The notes below the pieces were generated by a model. The model searched no databases. It saw only the letters and a program-made list of their open reading frames with translations, and was not told the DNA's origin. The translations under genes and the position numbers were made by a program. Source: Pricia antarctica (GTDB taxonomy: Bacteria; Bacteroidota; Bacteroidia; Flavobacteriales; Flavobacteriaceae). From it: a stretch of DNA of 64,000 bases. Location of the stretch: positions 54,725 to 118,724 of the forward strand of contig DRGL01000064.1 in assembly GCA_011050085.1 (NCBI GenBank), written 5' to 3'. Positions 18,079 through 29,647 of this stretch are shown here, piece after piece (the first letter of the stretch is position 1; each line of letters starts with the position of its first letter).

Positions 18079-19590
18079 ATGCGAAGAAGTATTGAAATCA
18101 TGGATACGACCCTTCGGGACGGGGAGCAGACCTCTGGGGTTTCTTTTTCCGTTTCCGAAAAATTGACTTTGGCCAAGCTGTTGCTTGACGACCTTAAAGT
18201 CGACCGTATTGAGGTGGCTTCGGCAAGAGTATCGGATGGGGAACTTGAATCGGTCAAGCAGATTACGGCGTGGGCGACATCTAAACAGTATTTGGAGAAA
18301 GTAGAGGTTCTAACGTTCGTAGATGGTGGTGTCTCTTTGGATTGGATGGAAAATGCCGGCGCAAAAACTCAAAATCTTCTGACGAAAGGTTCCCTCAATC
18401 ATCTGACGTACCAATTAAAAAAAACTCCACAGCAGCATTTTGAAGAAATTGCAGCCGTTTTTGCTTCTGCAGAAAAAAAAGGATTTAACAGTAACATTTA
18501 TTTGGAGGATTGGAGCAACGGAATGCGCAATTCCAAAGACTATGTATTTCAATTTTTAGATTTTCTATCCACCCAACCCATAAAACGTATTTTACTTCCG
18601 GATACCTTAGGCATCCTTACCCACACGGAAACCTATAGTTTTCTTGCGGAAATCATCCAACGCTATCCAAAAATACATTTTGATTTTCATGGACATAATG
18701 ATTATGATCTTGGGGTAGCTAATGCCATGGAAGCGGTAAAAGCTGGCTGTCACGGCTTACACCTCACCATTAATGGTATGGGTGAACGGGCCGGGAATGC
18801 ACCAATGGCCAGTGCGATTGCAGCTATTAATGATTTTTTACCTGAGGTGGAAATTGGGGTTAATGAATCCGCACTCTATAAAATCAGCAAATTAGTTTCC
18901 GCATTTTCAGGTATTGGAATTCCTTCAAATAAACCAATTGTAGGTGATAGTGTTTTTACGCAAACTGCTGGTATACATGCTGATGGAGATAATAAAAATA
19001 ACCTTTACTTTAGTGATTTAATGCCAGAACGTTTTGGTCGGAAACGAAAATATGCCTTGGGTAAAATGTCGGGGAAAGCCAACATCCAAAAAAATCTACA
19101 AGAACTTGGTCTCACGCTTAACGATGATGAGCTCAAAAAGGTTACGGCTAGAATAATAGAACTTGGAGACAAAAAGGAGAGGGTTACCAAAGATGATTTA
19201 CCATACATCATTTCAGATGTATTGAACACCGACTTTTTGCAAAAGGTTTTTGTAAAATCATATGTATTGACCCATTCAAAAGGTCTGCGCCCCTCCACTA
19301 CCCTCTCGTTGGAAATCGAAGGAAAGACGTTTGAAGAGAACGCCTGCGGCGACGGGCAGTACGATGCTTTTATGAACGCATTGCATAAAATATACAATGC
19401 CCGAAAGAAAGCCCTGCCCAAACTGATTGATTACTCGGTAAGAATACCCCCTGGAAGTAGTTCGGATGCCCTTTGTGAAACCATCATCACATGGGAAACG
19501 GAAGGCAGAGAATTTATTTCAAGAGGACTCGATTCCGACCAAACGGTTTCAGCAATAAAGGCCACAGAGAAAATGCTGAATATTATTTAA
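18079..19590 (+). CDS. leuA: 2-isopropylmalate synthase-type enzyme
   Basis: The enzyme condenses acetyl-CoA with 2-oxoisovalerate in the first committed leucine step. I use the ATG at 18079 (MRRSIEIMDTTLRDGEQ), one base after the leuD stop, rather than the in-frame ATG at 18055 inside leuD; this gives 503 residues. The HMGL-like TIM barrel has DTTLRDGEQ, HFDFHGHNDYDLG and NGMGERAGN. The C-terminal part (about 370-503) is a LeuA allosteric domain (PPGSSSDALCET), so leucine feedback is expected. A citramalate-synthase role is possible for this branch, but the operon favours leucine synthesis. Confidence 0.92.
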   Translation: MRRSIEIMDTTLRDGEQTSGVSFSVSEKLTLAKLLLDDLKVDRIEVASARVSDGELESVKQITAWATSKQYLEKVEVLTFVDGGVSLDWMENAGAKTQNLLTKGSLNHLTYQLKKTPQQHFEEIAAVFASAEKKGFNSNIYLEDWSNGMRNSKDYVFQFLDFLSTQPIKRILLPDTLGILTHTETYSFLAEIIQRYPKIHFDFHGHNDYDLGVANAMEAVKAGCHGLHLTINGMGERAGNAPMASAIAAINDFLPEVEIGVNESALYKISKLVSAFSGIGIPSNKPIVGDSVFTQTAGIHADGDNKNNLYFSDLMPERFGRKRKYALGKMSGKANIQKNLQELGLTLNDDELKKVTARIIELGDKKERVTKDDLPYIISDVLNTDFLQKVFVKSYVLTHSKGLRPSTTLSLEIEGKTFEENACGDGQYDAFMNALHKIYNARKKALPKLIDYSVRIPPGSSSDALCETIITWETEGREFISRGLDSDQTVSAIKATEKMLNII

Positions 19591-19646
19591 GAACACAACT
19601 TTTAACTTATAATAGATTTGCCAAAAGCAAATAAAAAATATTATCA

Positions 19647-20702
19647 ATGAAATTAAATATTGCCCTATTGTCCGGTGACGGCATCGGCCCAGAAGTAATT
19701 GACCAAGCTGTTAAAGTTTGCGATGCCATTGCCAGTAAATACAAACACGAAATTAGTTGGAAGCCCGCTTTGACCGGCGCAGCTGCCATAGATGCGGTCG
19801 GCGAACCTTATCCAGACGAGACCCATGATATTTGCGCAAACGCCGATGCAGTGCTTTTTGGTGCTATCGGACATCCTCGATTCGATAATGACCCATTGGC
19901 CAAGGTAAGGCCCGAACAAGGTTTACTGAAAATGCGGCAAAAATTAGGATTGTTCGCCAATGTTAGACCTACTTTCACCTTTCCATCCTTAATTGATAAA
20001 TCACCTTTAAAACGGGAGCGCATAGAAGGAACTGATTTGATTATTTTACGAGAATTGACCGGTGGGGTCTATTTTGGGGAGCGTGGTCGTAAGGATAACG
20101 GTAATACCGCTTTTGATACTATGACCTATACCCGGGCCGAAATACAGCGTTTGGCGAAGAAGGGCTTTGAAATGGCCATGACCAGATCCAAGAAATTGTG
20201 TTGCGTCGATAAGGCCAATGTTCTTGAATCTTCGCGTCTTTGGCGTGAAACGGTACAGGCAATGGAAAAAGACTATCCCGAAGTAGAGGTTAGTTATGAA
20301 TTCGTCGACGCGGTTGCCATGCGTTTGGTGCAATGGCCTAAAGGCTATGACGTAATCATAACCGAAAACCTCTTTGGAGATATTTTAACGGATGAGGCCT
20401 CAGTAATTTCCGGTTCTATGGGCTTAATGCCTTCTTCTTCCATCGGTGAGAAAACGAGATTATATGAACCGATACATGGTTCGTATCCGCAAGCGGCTGG
20501 AAAGGATATAGCCAATCCATTGGCCACAGTGCTTTCCGCAGCAATGCTTTTCGAAGACTTCGACCTAAAACAAGAGGCGGAAGATATTCGCCGGGTAGTG
20601 AATAAATCACTGGCCGAAGGCATCGTTACCGAAGATTTGGCAGAGGAGGGTAAATCGTATAAAACCAGTGAAGTTGGTGATTGGCTAGCTCAGAATGTTT
20701 AG
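19647..20702 (+). CDS. leuB: 3-isopropylmalate dehydrogenase
   Basis: The 351-residue product oxidatively decarboxylates 3-isopropylmalate with NAD. Signatures are [10 protein letters not shown] at the N terminus, the substrate-loop Arg cluster ([25 protein letters not shown]), Lys in [16 protein letters not shown], and the metal-binding [13 protein letters not shown]. It closes the leu operon. Its stop overlaps the convergent gapN stop by 4 bp, with no terminator between. Confidence 0.98.
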   Translation: MKLNIALLSGDGIGPEVIDQAVKVCDAIASKYKHEISWKPALTGAAAIDAVGEPYPDETHDICANADAVLFGAIGHPRFDNDPLAKVRPEQGLLKMRQKLGLFANVRPTFTFPSLIDKSPLKRERIEGTDLIILRELTGGVYFGERGRKDNGNTAFDTMTYTRAEIQRLAKKGFEMAMTRSKKLCCVDKANVLESSRLWRETVQAMEKDYPEVEVSYEFVDAVAMRLVQWPKGYDVIITENLFGDILTDEASVISGSMGLMPSSSIGEKTRLYEPIHGSYPQAAGKDIANPLATVLSAAMLFEDFDLKQEAEDIRRVVNKSLAEGIVTEDLAEEGKSYKTSEVGDWLAQNV

Positions 20703-22285
20703 AGTATATAATCCGTACTTACAAAATTAGATAGTTTAGCTTCCAACAATTGCTGAATCGTTTCATTGTTCAAATCGTTGTCTTTAAAGGCGACGAAGGT
20801 TCGAATCGAAAAAGATCGAAGCGCATCATGAACACTTAGTGTGGCCTGAGCAGAATCTTTTCTGCCTGTAAATGGATAGACATCTGGGCCACGCTGGCAT
20901 GAACTATTTAAATTTACACGACAAACCAGGTTAACAAGTGTATCGATTAACGGAGAAAGTGCATAAACATCTTTTCCGAATAGACTCACTTGTTGACCGT
21001 AATTACTTTCGGCCATATCATCTAAGGGTTCTTCGATATCGGAGAAGGATAGTACGGGTATTACTGGCCCAAACTGTTCTTCTTGATACACCCTCATGTC
21101 CTTAGTCACAGGATATAATACTGCAGGCCATATATAATTTTCTAGATGTTGACCACCTTTCTCATTCAGAACTTGCGCCCCTTTCTCAACGGCATCATCG
21201 ATCAGCTCCTGAATATAGGCTGGTTTTTCCGGTTCTGGAAGCGGGGTCAAGCTAACGCCATCCTCCCAAGGATTGCCAAATTTTAATTCATCGACCCGTT
21301 TAGCAAATCGTTTCAAGAATTCTTCTCTAATATCTTCATGCACATAAATTACTTTTAAAGCAGTGCAACGCTGACCATTGAAAGACAATGTTCCTGAAAT
21401 ACATTCATCAATGGTCAAATCTAAATCTGCATCAGGAAGGATTATGGCGGGATTTTTTGCTTCTAAGCCCAAAACCAATCGCAATCGGCTGCTTTTTGGA
21501 TGTTGTTCTTGAATCGCGTTGGCAGACTTACTATTACCGATCAGAGCTAACACATCAACTTTACCGGTTTGCATAATGGGTGTCGCCAGAACACGACCCC
21601 TACCAAAAATGATATTCACCACACCACGGGGGAAACTACTTTGAAAAGCTTCCATTAAAGGCGTAATCAACAACACACCATATTTGGCCGGCTTGAATAC
21701 CGCAGTATTACCCATAATAATTGCGGGAATAAGCAGTGCAAAAGTCTCGTTTAAGGGATAATTATAGGGTCCCAAACACAGAACCACTCCTAAAGGACCC
21801 CTTTTGATATGAGCGTATACACCGGCGTGTTTCTGAAACTTAGCCGAAGACCGATCCAAATCTTTATACTCTTCTATCGTATCATAAACATATTCAACCG
21901 TACGATCAAATTCCTTCTGCGAATCTGGAAGGGACTTGCCGATTTCCCACATTAATAATTTGACAATTTCATCGCGTTTAGAAGCCATTTGTTCCACAAA
22001 TTTCTCCATACACTCAATGCGATCCTTCACATGCATCGTGGGCCATATTCCTTTACCCCGGTCAAAAGCCTTAACCGCTGCATTAAGGGAATCTAAAGCT
22101 TCCGGCTCCCCCATGTCGGGAATACTGCCTAAAAGAGTATGTTCGTATTCATCCGTTGATGAAATTGTGGAGAATACTTTAGCAGTTTCCCCTTCCCAAG
22201 TTCTAAGTTCCCCGTTGATCAAATACTTTTTTTGGTGTAAAGGTTTCGTAATTTGAAACTCGTTGGGTATCGTTACTTTAGACAT
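20699..22285 (-). CDS. gapN: NADP-dependent aldehyde dehydrogenase, GapN-like
   Basis: The 528-residue aldehyde dehydrogenase most resembles the non-phosphorylating glyceraldehyde-3-phosphate dehydrogenase branch found in Flavobacteria, which makes 3-phosphoglycerate and NADPH. It has the cofactor region GPYNYPLNE, the general-base Glu ([13 protein letters not shown]) and catalytic Cys in [11 protein letters not shown], plus the late [13 protein letters not shown] motif. It lies downstream of ilvC on the same strand (173-bp gap) but need not be in that operon. Substrate assignment is family-based. Confidence 0.85.
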   Translation of the reverse strand: MSKVTIPNEFQITKPLHQKKYLINGELRTWEGETAKVFSTISSTDEYEHTLLGSIPDMGEPEALDSLNAAVKAFDRGKGIWPTMHVKDRIECMEKFVEQMASKRDEIVKLLMWEIGKSLPDSQKEFDRTVEYVYDTIEEYKDLDRSSAKFQKHAGVYAHIKRGPLGVVLCLGPYNYPLNETFALLIPAIIMGNTAVFKPAKYGVLLITPLMEAFQSSFPRGVVNIIFGRGRVLATPIMQTGKVDVLALIGNSKSANAIQEQHPKSSRLRLVLGLEAKNPAIILPDADLDLTIDECISGTLSFNGQRCTALKVIYVHEDIREEFLKRFAKRVDELKFGNPWEDGVSLTPLPEPEKPAYIQELIDDAVEKGAQVLNEKGGQHLENYIWPAVLYPVTKDMRVYQEEQFGPVIPVLSFSDIEEPLDDMAESNYGQQVSLFGKDVYALSPLIDTLVNLVCRVNLNSSCQRGPDVYPFTGRKDSAQATLSVHDALRSFSIRTFVAFKDNDLNNETIQQLLEAKLSNFVSTDYIL

Positions 22286-22458
22286 GATAAGGATTATAGT
22301 GTTTATTAATAAATCAGTAAATGAAATTACGCCAGATGTAACGATTGACGGATAAATTAACCATCGATTTTACTTCTACCTCTAACTGTTTTTCAATATT
22401 ACATGGTCGCTTTGACTTGTGTTACAGATTTTGAACTGCTATTGCTTTACAATTTTCT

Positions 22459-23934
22459 CTAAATAATCGGCTTCATTGCCGTCATCGAGGCTCGCAATCT
22501 TGATCCAACTTTTTCAACAGGATGTTCTCGTAAAGCTTTGTTTACCGCAATCAATTTTGCGTTGTCAACGTGGTTACCTCTATTCTCCTCATACTGCCCA
22601 CCAATGACATCGGTGTCTATATTTTTCATGAAATCGGCCAAAAGCGGCTTACAGGCATGATCGAAAAGGTAGCAACCATATTCTGCTGTATCGGAAATTA
22701 CTCGGTTCATCTCAAACAATTTCTTTCTGGCAATGGTATTGGCTATCAGTGGGGTTTCGTGCAAGGACTCATAATAAGCCGATTCGCCTATAATACCGGA
22801 TTGGGTCATCGATTCATAGGCCAGCTCTACGCCTGCCCTAACCATCGCAACCATCAAAATTCCATGATCGTAAAACTCCTGCTCGGAAATTGTATCGTTT
22901 CCGGCGGGGGTCTTTTCGAATGCCGTCTCACCCGTTTCAGCACGCCATTTTAAAAGATTTTTATCGTCATTCGCCCAATCTTCCATCATTGTCTTCGAAA
23001 AGTGTCCGGTCATAATATCGTCCATATGCTTTTGGAAAAGCGGTCGCATGATATCTTTCATTTCTTCAGACAGCTCAAAAGCTTTTATTTTAGCAGGATT
23101 TGATAAACGATCCATCATATTTGTGATACCACCATATTTCATTCCCTCGGTCACGGTCTCCCAACCAAACTGAATGAGCTTGGAAGCGTATCCCGGGTCG
23201 ATACCCTTTTCAATCATCTTATCAAAACATAGAATACTTCCGGTCTGTAACAATCCACAAAGGATGGTCTGCTCACCCATGAGATCGGATTTTACTTCCG
23301 CTACAAAAGAAGATTCAAGCACTCCAGCTCTATGCCCACCTGTTCCTACGGCATATGCCTTAGCCTGTTCCAACCCCTTACCTTCAGGATCGTTTTGCGG
23401 GTGTACGGCAATTAGTGTTGGTACCCCGAACCCTCGTTTGTATTCTTCACGAACTTCAGAACCGGGACATTTAGGCGCCACCATGATTACCGTCAAATCC
23501 TCACGAATTTGCATACCTTCTTCTACAATATTAAACCCGTGGGAATAGGATAAAGTGGCGCCTTTTTTCATTAGCGGCATTATTGCATTCACCACACTCG
23601 TATGCTGCTTATCGGGTGTCAGATTGATGACCAAATCCGCAGAAGGTACTAATTCTTCATAGCTACCTATAGTAAATCCGTTCTCTGTAGCATTTAAAAA
23701 AGATTGCCTCTTCTCTTTAATGGCTCCTTCCCTCAAGGTATACGAAATATCCAGTCCTGAATCCCGCATGTTCAACCCTTGGTTTAAACCTTGAGCGCCA
23801 CAACCTACGATTACGATTTTCTTTCCCTTTAAAGCGGATACACCGTCGGAAAATTCGCTTGCTTCCATAAATCTACATTTCCCGAGTTGGGTCAGTTGGT
23901 CGCGTAAGGATAGGGTATTAAAATAATTTGCCAT
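22459..23934 (-). CDS. ilvC: Ketol-acid reductoisomerase, class II (long form)
   Basis: IlvC isomerises and reduces acetolactate/acetohydroxybutyrate to dihydroxy acids with NADPH. The 491-residue length marks the long, enterobacterial-type class II enzyme with a duplicated C-terminal knotted domain. Visible signatures are [19 protein letters not shown] near the N terminus, [13 protein letters not shown], and the acidic metal site region [13 protein letters not shown]. It is the last clear ilv gene of the minus-strand block. Confidence 0.98.
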   Translation of the reverse strand: MANYFNTLSLRDQLTQLGKCRFMEASEFSDGVSALKGKKIVIVGCGAQGLNQGLNMRDSGLDISYTLREGAIKEKRQSFLNATENGFTIGSYEELVPSADLVINLTPDKQHTSVVNAIMPLMKKGATLSYSHGFNIVEEGMQIREDLTVIMVAPKCPGSEVREEYKRGFGVPTLIAVHPQNDPEGKGLEQAKAYAVGTGGHRAGVLESSFVAEVKSDLMGEQTILCGLLQTGSILCFDKMIEKGIDPGYASKLIQFGWETVTEGMKYGGITNMMDRLSNPAKIKAFELSEEMKDIMRPLFQKHMDDIMTGHFSKTMMEDWANDDKNLLKWRAETGETAFEKTPAGNDTISEQEFYDHGILMVAMVRAGVELAYESMTQSGIIGESAYYESLHETPLIANTIARKKLFEMNRVISDTAEYGCYLFDHACKPLLADFMKNIDTDVIGGQYEENRGNHVDNAKLIAVNKALREHPVEKVGSRLRASMTAMKPII

Positions 23935-24048
23935 GAAATGTTCTCTTTTTTTTAGTTTCCTAGCTTCAGTTACAGATGATGTAAACGACAGCGGAAACCC
24001 TTTTAATTAATAATTACTGGTTATATTTCTATTTATTCTCTGAATAAT

Positions 24049-24579
24049 CTACTCTGCCTCCTTAGTACCGTTTAATAACGCGGTTATACCCATCACATCT
24101 TTCGTAACAGATATCCGACCTGAACGAACGAACTGCATGATACCATAGGGTTTTAGCTGATCATACATGTGGTCTACTTCGCTTCGTCTGCCGGTTTTGG
24201 ATATCACAAAAAATTCTCGTGCCACAGTTACTATGGTTGAGTGATTTTCTTTGATAATATTTTGAATCTGCCGCTCGTCGAACAATAAGTTGGAACTGAT
24301 TTTGAATAGCGCCGATTCCTGAAAAATAGTTTCTTCATCGGTATGATAAAAAGCTTTGATTACTTCAATTTGCTTTTCAATCTGTTGCACAATTTTACGA
24401 GTCCATTCTTCTGTAGTAAATGAGACAATTGTAAATTTAGAAACACCGTCAATTTCTGATTTAGAAACATTTAGACTTTCTATATTAATGTGACGCTTTA
24501 AAAAAATACCGGATATGCGATTAAGCAGCCCAATATTATTTTCGGAATAGACCGAGATTGTAAACAATGCTTTTTTCAT
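24049..24579 (-). CDS. ilvN: Acetolactate synthase small (regulatory) subunit
   Basis: The 176-residue protein has an N-terminal ACT domain (FTISVYSENNIGLLNRISGIF; RRHINIESLNVS-type motif) that binds valine and activates or inhibits the IlvB catalytic subunit. The C-terminal half matches the second IlvN/IlvH domain (SGRISVTKDVMGI). It is separated from ilvB by two methyltransferase genes, which is not the usual ilvB-ilvN adjacency. Confidence 0.96.
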   Translation of the reverse strand: MKKALFTISVYSENNIGLLNRISGIFLKRHINIESLNVSKSEIDGVSKFTIVSFTTEEWTRKIVQQIEKQIEVIKAFYHTDEETIFQESALFKISSNLLFDERQIQNIIKENHSTIVTVAREFFVISKTGRRSEVDHMYDQLKPYGIMQFVRSGRISVTKDVMGITALLNGTKEAE

Positions 24580-24667
24580 TGCTAATATATATTAATACGT
24601 TTTGACTCCCCGTTTTTATTTGTTTGATTTAAAGGTCCCATAAGGACTGAAAATCCTATACTTTTTA

Positions 24668-25435
24668 CTAATACTTCATTGCGATTATTCTTATCCGCTT
24701 ATAGTCGGCAAACCATTTTTCTTCTTTAAAAAGCCGATTGCGCAAATTATCCTGCACCTCATTTCTTATTTTAACGGCATCTTCAAAGGGTATTCCCTCA
24801 AAAAAGGGCTTTGCAAACATAAACAACCAATCTGCTATGCCTGATTTGTCATCTGCTAGCATTGTAGGCCTATCGAACCACTGTGCGAAAGTAACAGTAA
24901 AACCTTGGGATTCCAAAGCCCTCGCATATTCGCCGATGGATGGAAAAAACCAAAGTTCTAGCTTCGACTGTTGAACATAACCCCATCGGCAAAGACTTTC
25001 CCTAAGGGTTTCTGTAATGGCCTTCACATTGTTCTTACCCCCAAATTCGACTACCATTCTTCCGCCAATCGCTAAGTTGACAAAGATATTTTCAATGGCT
25101 TTTTTGTAATCTAAAACCCAGTGCAACGCAGCATTCGAAAAAACGGCGTTGAACGTTTCGCTGAGCCTAAAGTTTGTAATATCTCCTACCTCAAAACTGC
25201 AGGATGGAAACTGTTCCCTGGCCTTCAAAATCATTTCATGGGATTTATCAATACCTAAAACGCTTTTCGCCACTAAGCCGATTTCTGCGGTCAATTCTCC
25301 AGACCCACAGCCTAAGTCAAGAATACGCTCGTCTGATTTGGGTTCCAACAGGTCGATTAAACTCGAGCCATATTCATACACGAAATGATGCTTATCATTG
25401 TATAATTGGGCGTCCCAATGGTTTTTAGGTTGCAA
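24668..25435 (-). CDS. Class I SAM-dependent methyltransferase (Tam-like)
   Basis: The 255-residue protein has a Rossmann-type methyltransferase fold. Motif I ILDLGCGSGELT lies at about 39-50, an acidic strand-2 end is at VLGIDKSHEM, and motif IV is FNAVFSNAALHW. The general layout resembles trans-aconitate 2-methyltransferase and related UbiE/Tam proteins, but the acceptor is unknown. It begins 5 bp after the next methyltransferase gene ends and sits inside the ilv block. Confidence 0.85.
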   Translation of the reverse strand: MQPKNHWDAQLYNDKHHFVYEYGSSLIDLLEPKSDERILDLGCGSGELTAEIGLVAKSVLGIDKSHEMILKAREQFPSCSFEVGDITNFRLSETFNAVFSNAALHWVLDYKKAIENIFVNLAIGGRMVVEFGGKNNVKAITETLRESLCRWGYVQQSKLELWFFPSIGEYARALESQGFTVTFAQWFDRPTMLADDKSGIADWLFMFAKPFFEGIPFEDAVKIRNEVQDNLRNRLFKEEKWFADYKRIRIIAMKY

Positions 25436-25440
25436 ATCGA

Positions 25441-26028
25441 TTATTTTCCGTATTTTCTGACCGCAACAATCAAACCCGTTGACCAGTTCATCTTAGTTAG
25501 CGTAAAATCCTTTCTTTCCTCCAAATAATTAACCAAGGTATTCACATTCTCCTGATGGCCTTCAGGCCAATTTGGCTGTACACTCATATCATCGATAATA
25601 TAAAATCCGCCTACCTTTACCAAATCTAAAATTTTGTCGATTTCGCTATACTTTCCTGGCCAAGCGTCTGCAAAAATGAGGTCGAAGTTTTTTCCGGAAT
25701 ACTCCTTTATCCATTTCGAACCGTCTTCACAAACTATTTCCAATTGTTTGTTATTCCCGAAAAAATCAGTGGCAATATCGCTAAGTTCAGGATTATTGTC
25801 AACGGTAATTATATACGATTCGGCATCCATGCCATCTATCATCCACGAGAGACTTAGACCTATTCCCGTTCCCAGTTCTAAAAAATGGCCTTTAGGTTTA
25901 GAGGCGATAAGGGTTTTAAGTAGGCTACCAATATAGATATCCGAAGGCATCGTAAAACCGATTGCTTCGGATTTTCGTTGAATACCAAGTAAACTCTTGG
26001 GAAAATCTAGGATGTTAGTGTCGTTCAT
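25441..26028 (-). CDS. Class I SAM-dependent O-methyltransferase-like protein
   Basis: The 195-residue protein has motif I LELGTGIGLSLSW, an acidic residue after strand 2 (ITVDNNPE), and a strand-4 motif DLIFADAWPGKY followed by a strand-5 DDM, as in catechol-type O-methyltransferases. Its start overlaps the ilvB stop by 4 bp (ATGA), so its translation is coupled to acetolactate synthase. The substrate is unknown. Confidence 0.85.
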   Translation of the reverse strand: MNDTNILDFPKSLLGIQRKSEAIGFTMPSDIYIGSLLKTLIASKPKGHFLELGTGIGLSLSWMIDGMDAESYIITVDNNPELSDIATDFFGNNKQLEIVCEDGSKWIKEYSGKNFDLIFADAWPGKYSEIDKILDLVKVGGFYIIDDMSVQPNWPEGHQENVNTLVNYLEERKDFTLTKMNWSTGLIVAVRKYGK

Positions 26029-27761
26029 TTTAAACGAATATCTGAGACCGACGCCCCAGAAGGAATCATTGGAAATACGTTGTCCTCTTGTTCCACCTTT
26101 ACTTCCAAGAAATAAGGCTTGTCCGAAGCCATCATCTCCTCTATGGTCTTTTTCAGGTCTTTACGTTCGCTAACTCTTTTGGCTTCAATGCTATATCCTT
26201 CTGCAATCTTAACAAAATCCGGATTGACCATAACCGTCGAAGCATATCGTTTCTCAAAAAATAACTCTTGCCATTGGCGGACCATACCCAAATGGTCGTT
26301 GTTTAAAACCACAATTTTTACGGGCACTTGATGTTGCATGATTATCCCCAGCTCTTGGATTGTCATCTGATATCCCCCATCACCAATAATGGCAACAACC
26401 TCTCTTTCCATTGCCCCCATTTTAGCTCCGATAGCTGCAGGTAATGCAAAACCCATAGTACCTAGGCCGCCTGAAGTAATATTACTCTTGGTTTGGTTGA
26501 ACTTGGCATAGCGACAAGCAATCATCTGATGCTGGCCTACATCGGAAACGATTACAGCTTTATTTCCCGATGCAATATTTATTTCTTCGATTACCTCTCC
26601 CATGGTTAAACCAGGTTTCGTAGGATGAATGTCATCTTTTATGACCGTATCAAATTCTATTTTATATTTTTCCTTAAAAATAGTTTGCCAGGCCTCATGA
26701 TGGTTCTCCTTTATATGAGGCAACAAAAGTTCGAGCGTATCCTTTGAATTTCCTAGCACGGCAACGTCAGCATGAACGTTCTTATTAATTTCCGCTGGAT
26801 CGATTTCAAAGTGAATAATCTTCGCCTGCTTTGCGTAGGTATCTAGATTTCCTGTTACCCGATCATCAAATCGCATGCCTATGGCTATAAGCAAATCACA
26901 TTCGTTAGTTAATATATTCGGACCGTAGTTACCGTGCATACCGACCATACCCACATTAAGAGGATGGTTCGTATCTAGGGCCGAAACTCCCATAATTGTC
27001 CAAGCTGCAGGAATACCAGCTTTCTCTACCAAAGCTTTCAACTGTTTTTCGGCCTTACCCAAAATAATGCCCTGACCCCAAACAATAAAAGGTTTTTTAG
27101 CGGAATTTATAAGTTCTGCAGCAGCTTCTATAGCCTTATTATTTGGAGTGGGATATGGATTATAGCTACGTACGTAGGTACATTTCTCATAACTGAAATC
27201 GAACTTGTCGAACTGTGCGTTCTTCGTGATATCTACCAATACAGGACCCGGCCTGCCCGAGCGAGCGATATAAAAGGCTTTGGCCAGCGCCTCGGGGATC
27301 TCGGAAGCCTGGGTAACCTGAATATTCCATTTGGTCACAGGGGTCGATATGCCGATGATATCCGTTTCTTGAAAAGCGTCGGAGCCTAAAAGGTGACGGG
27401 CTACTTGGCCCGTAATACAGACTATAGGAGTGGAATCGATTTGGGCATCTGCCAAACCGGTCACTAAATTAGTGGCACCAGGTCCGGATGTGGCCATGGC
27501 AACACCTACCTTTCCGGTTACCCTTGCGTAGCCTTGCGCGGCATGGGTGGCCCCCTGCTCGTGACGGGCTAAAATATGGGTCAGTTTATCCTGGAACCTA
27601 TAAAGTTCGTCATAGACCGGCATAATTGCCCCTCCGGGATAACCATAGAGTAAATCTACCCCTTCAGCCAACAAACAGTGGATTATGGCTTCTGCACCAC
27701 TTATTCTCATTTTGGGCTGTTTCTTTGTAGGGGCTACCTTCTTTATTTTAAGTGTTTCCAT
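26025..27761 (-). CDS. ilvB: Acetolactate synthase large (catalytic) subunit
   Basis: This TPP- and FAD-dependent enzyme makes acetolactate from pyruvate, or acetohydroxybutyrate with 2-oxobutyrate. The 578-residue length is normal. Features are the catalytic Glu region YGYPGGAIMPVYDEL, ARHEQGATHAAQGYAR, and the TPP/Mg motif beginning at IGDGGYQMT with a following NNDHLGMVRQWQ. About 20 residues at the N terminus are Lys-rich and not conserved. ilvD lies 164 bp upstream on the same strand. Confidence 0.98.
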   Translation of the reverse strand: METLKIKKVAPTKKQPKMRISGAEAIIHCLLAEGVDLLYGYPGGAIMPVYDELYRFQDKLTHILARHEQGATHAAQGYARVTGKVGVAMATSGPGATNLVTGLADAQIDSTPIVCITGQVARHLLGSDAFQETDIIGISTPVTKWNIQVTQASEIPEALAKAFYIARSGRPGPVLVDITKNAQFDKFDFSYEKCTYVRSYNPYPTPNNKAIEAAAELINSAKKPFIVWGQGIILGKAEKQLKALVEKAGIPAAWTIMGVSALDTNHPLNVGMVGMHGNYGPNILTNECDLLIAIGMRFDDRVTGNLDTYAKQAKIIHFEIDPAEINKNVHADVAVLGNSKDTLELLLPHIKENHHEAWQTIFKEKYKIEFDTVIKDDIHPTKPGLTMGEVIEEINIASGNKAVIVSDVGQHQMIACRYAKFNQTKSNITSGGLGTMGFALPAAIGAKMGAMEREVVAIIGDGGYQMTIQELGIIMQHQVPVKIVVLNNDHLGMVRQWQELFFEKRYASTVMVNPDFVKIAEGYSIEAKRVSERKDLKKTIEEMMASDKPYFLEVKVEQEDNVFPMIPSGASVSDIRLK

Positions 27762-27924
27762 AGGAAAAAATCAATTTCAAATATATAACTGAAATTTGCT
27801 AGCACACTTGGCTGTGCAAATTTAAATATTAACTCAGTTCTCTCTTGCACTCTCTTTAGGACAGTCTCATTATTCCTAGACCTGGCCGTTCCAAACCTGT
27901 TGTGTAAGAAGCCTATAAAGTACT

Positions 27925-29601
27925 TCAAATCTCATCGGTTACACATCCCTGCGAAGCGGAAGAAACCGTTTTGGCATACTTATACAAACTACCGCGCTTA
28001 ACTTTTAACGCGGGCTGTATCCAGTTTTTTCGGCGTTCCTTTAGTTCGTCGTCGGATAGGTCGACAGAAATACTATTTTTTTCGGCATCAATGGTAATGA
28101 TATCACCATCTTTTAAAAGGGCAATAGTACCACCTTCTTGAGCTTCGGGACATACGTGCCCAACCACAAAGCCATGTGTTCCGCCTGAAAATCGACCATC
28201 AGTTATCAGCGCAACTTCTTTGCCTAGCCCCGCGCCCATTATGGCCGCAGTAGGTTTCAGCATTTCGGGCATTCCAGGACCTCCTTTGGGCCCCTCATAC
28301 CGAATGACCACTACATTCCCTTTTTTTACTTCGCCCCTACCAATACCCGCATTTGCCAGAAATTCATCTTCGTATACTTTGGCTGGACCTGAAAAGTATA
28401 GTCCCTCTTTTCCTGTAATTTTCGCCACAGAACCCTCTTCGGCAAGATTACCATAGAGTATTCGTAAATGTCCGGTAGCCTTTATGGGCGCATCCAAAGG
28501 TTTGATTACCTCTTGACCTTCATGCAAACCCGGGAGTTCGGCTAAATTTTCGGCTACGGTTTTGCCGGTAACGGTTAAACAATCGCCGTGCAGCATCCCA
28601 TTTTCAAGCATGAACTTCATTACCGCCGGCGTTCCACCAACACGATGCAAGTCTTCCATCAAAAATTTTCCGCTTGGCTTCAAATCTGCAAGAAATGGCG
28701 TAGTGTCACTAATTTTCTGAAAATCATCCAAAGTGAACTCTACATCCGCTGCCTTTGCGATAGCCATAAAATGAAGTACCGCATTGGTTGAACCTCCCAA
28801 AAGCGTCAAGAGACGAATGGCATTTTCAAATGACTTTCGAGTAATGATATCGCTAGGTTTAATATCCTTTTCAAGTAAATGGCGCAACGCCCTACCCGAA
28901 TTGATTGCATCTTGCTGCTTTTCTTTGCCAATTGCTGGGTTAGAGGAATTATAGGGCAATGCCATACCTAAAGCCTCAATGGAAGAAGCCATGGTGTTGG
29001 CAGTATACATACCGCCACAGGCTCCCGCCCCGGGACAGGCATTGTGTATCACGCCCTTGTAATCAGCTTCATTCATGGTACCCGCGACTTTTTCGCCCCA
29101 AGCTTCAAAGGCGGATACAATATCCAGTTTTTTATCCTTAAAACATCCTGATGCAATAGTACCGCCATAGACCATGACCGAAGGCCTGTTCAAACGTATC
29201 ATTGCCATCAGTCCGCCCGGCATATTTTTATCACAACCTACGACGGTCACGAGGCCATCATAATTCATGGCTTGAACCACAGTTTCCATAGAATCGGCTA
29301 TAAGGTCACGAGAGGGCAGCGAATAGCGCATACCATACGTACCCATTGAAATACCGTCACTTACACCAATAGTATTGAATACAAGACCTACAGCGCCGCT
29401 TTCGTTAATGCCCTTTTTGACCTCTTGAGCCAAATCGTTCAGGTGCATATTACAAGGGTTACCCTCATAACCCGTACTGCCAATACCAATGAGGGGTTTT
29501 TTCAAGTCGTCATCAGTAAGCCCTATGGCATGAAGCATCGCCTGGGCAGCAGGCTGGGTCGGGTCTTGGGTTACGTTTTTACTGTATTTATTCAATTCCA
29601 T
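27925..29601 (-). CDS. ilvD: Dihydroxy-acid dehydratase
   Basis: IlvD is the Fe-S dehydratase that yields 2-oxo acids for valine, isoleucine and leucine. The 558 residues include the cluster Cys motifs GCDKNMPGG and [17 protein letters not shown] and the late [20 protein letters not shown] signature. It is the first gene of the minus-strand ilv block. Its product supplies 2-oxoisovalerate to LeuA encoded on the other strand. Confidence 0.98.
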   Translation of the reverse strand: MELNKYSKNVTQDPTQPAAQAMLHAIGLTDDDLKKPLIGIGSTGYEGNPCNMHLNDLAQEVKKGINESGAVGLVFNTIGVSDGISMGTYGMRYSLPSRDLIADSMETVVQAMNYDGLVTVVGCDKNMPGGLMAMIRLNRPSVMVYGGTIASGCFKDKKLDIVSAFEAWGEKVAGTMNEADYKGVIHNACPGAGACGGMYTANTMASSIEALGMALPYNSSNPAIGKEKQQDAINSGRALRHLLEKDIKPSDIITRKSFENAIRLLTLLGGSTNAVLHFMAIAKAADVEFTLDDFQKISDTTPFLADLKPSGKFLMEDLHRVGGTPAVMKFMLENGMLHGDCLTVTGKTVAENLAELPGLHEGQEVIKPLDAPIKATGHLRILYGNLAEEGSVAKITGKEGLYFSGPAKVYEDEFLANAGIGRGEVKKGNVVVIRYEGPKGGPGMPEMLKPTAAIMGAGLGKEVALITDGRFSGGTHGFVVGHVCPEAQEGGTIALLKDGDIITIDAEKNSISVDLSDDELKERRKNWIQPALKVKRGSLYKYAKTVSSASQGCVTDEI

Positions 29602-29639
29602 TTAGGATTGTCTTTTTCTAATGTTTGTAGTTGTCATAT

Positions 29640-29647
29640 CAAAGATA
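29640..29647 (-). promoter_or_regulatory. Candidate -7 element for the ilv operon
   Basis: TATCTTTG on the minus strand fits TAnnTTTG about 38 nt before the ilvD ATG. The -33 region lacks a well-placed TTG. Confidence 0.45.

Noticed and set aside
27743..27928. 61-codon ORF between ilvD and ilvB
   Set aside because: It overlaps the ilvB start by 19 bp and has no protein-like pattern; the ATGA overlap with ilvD is probably chance.
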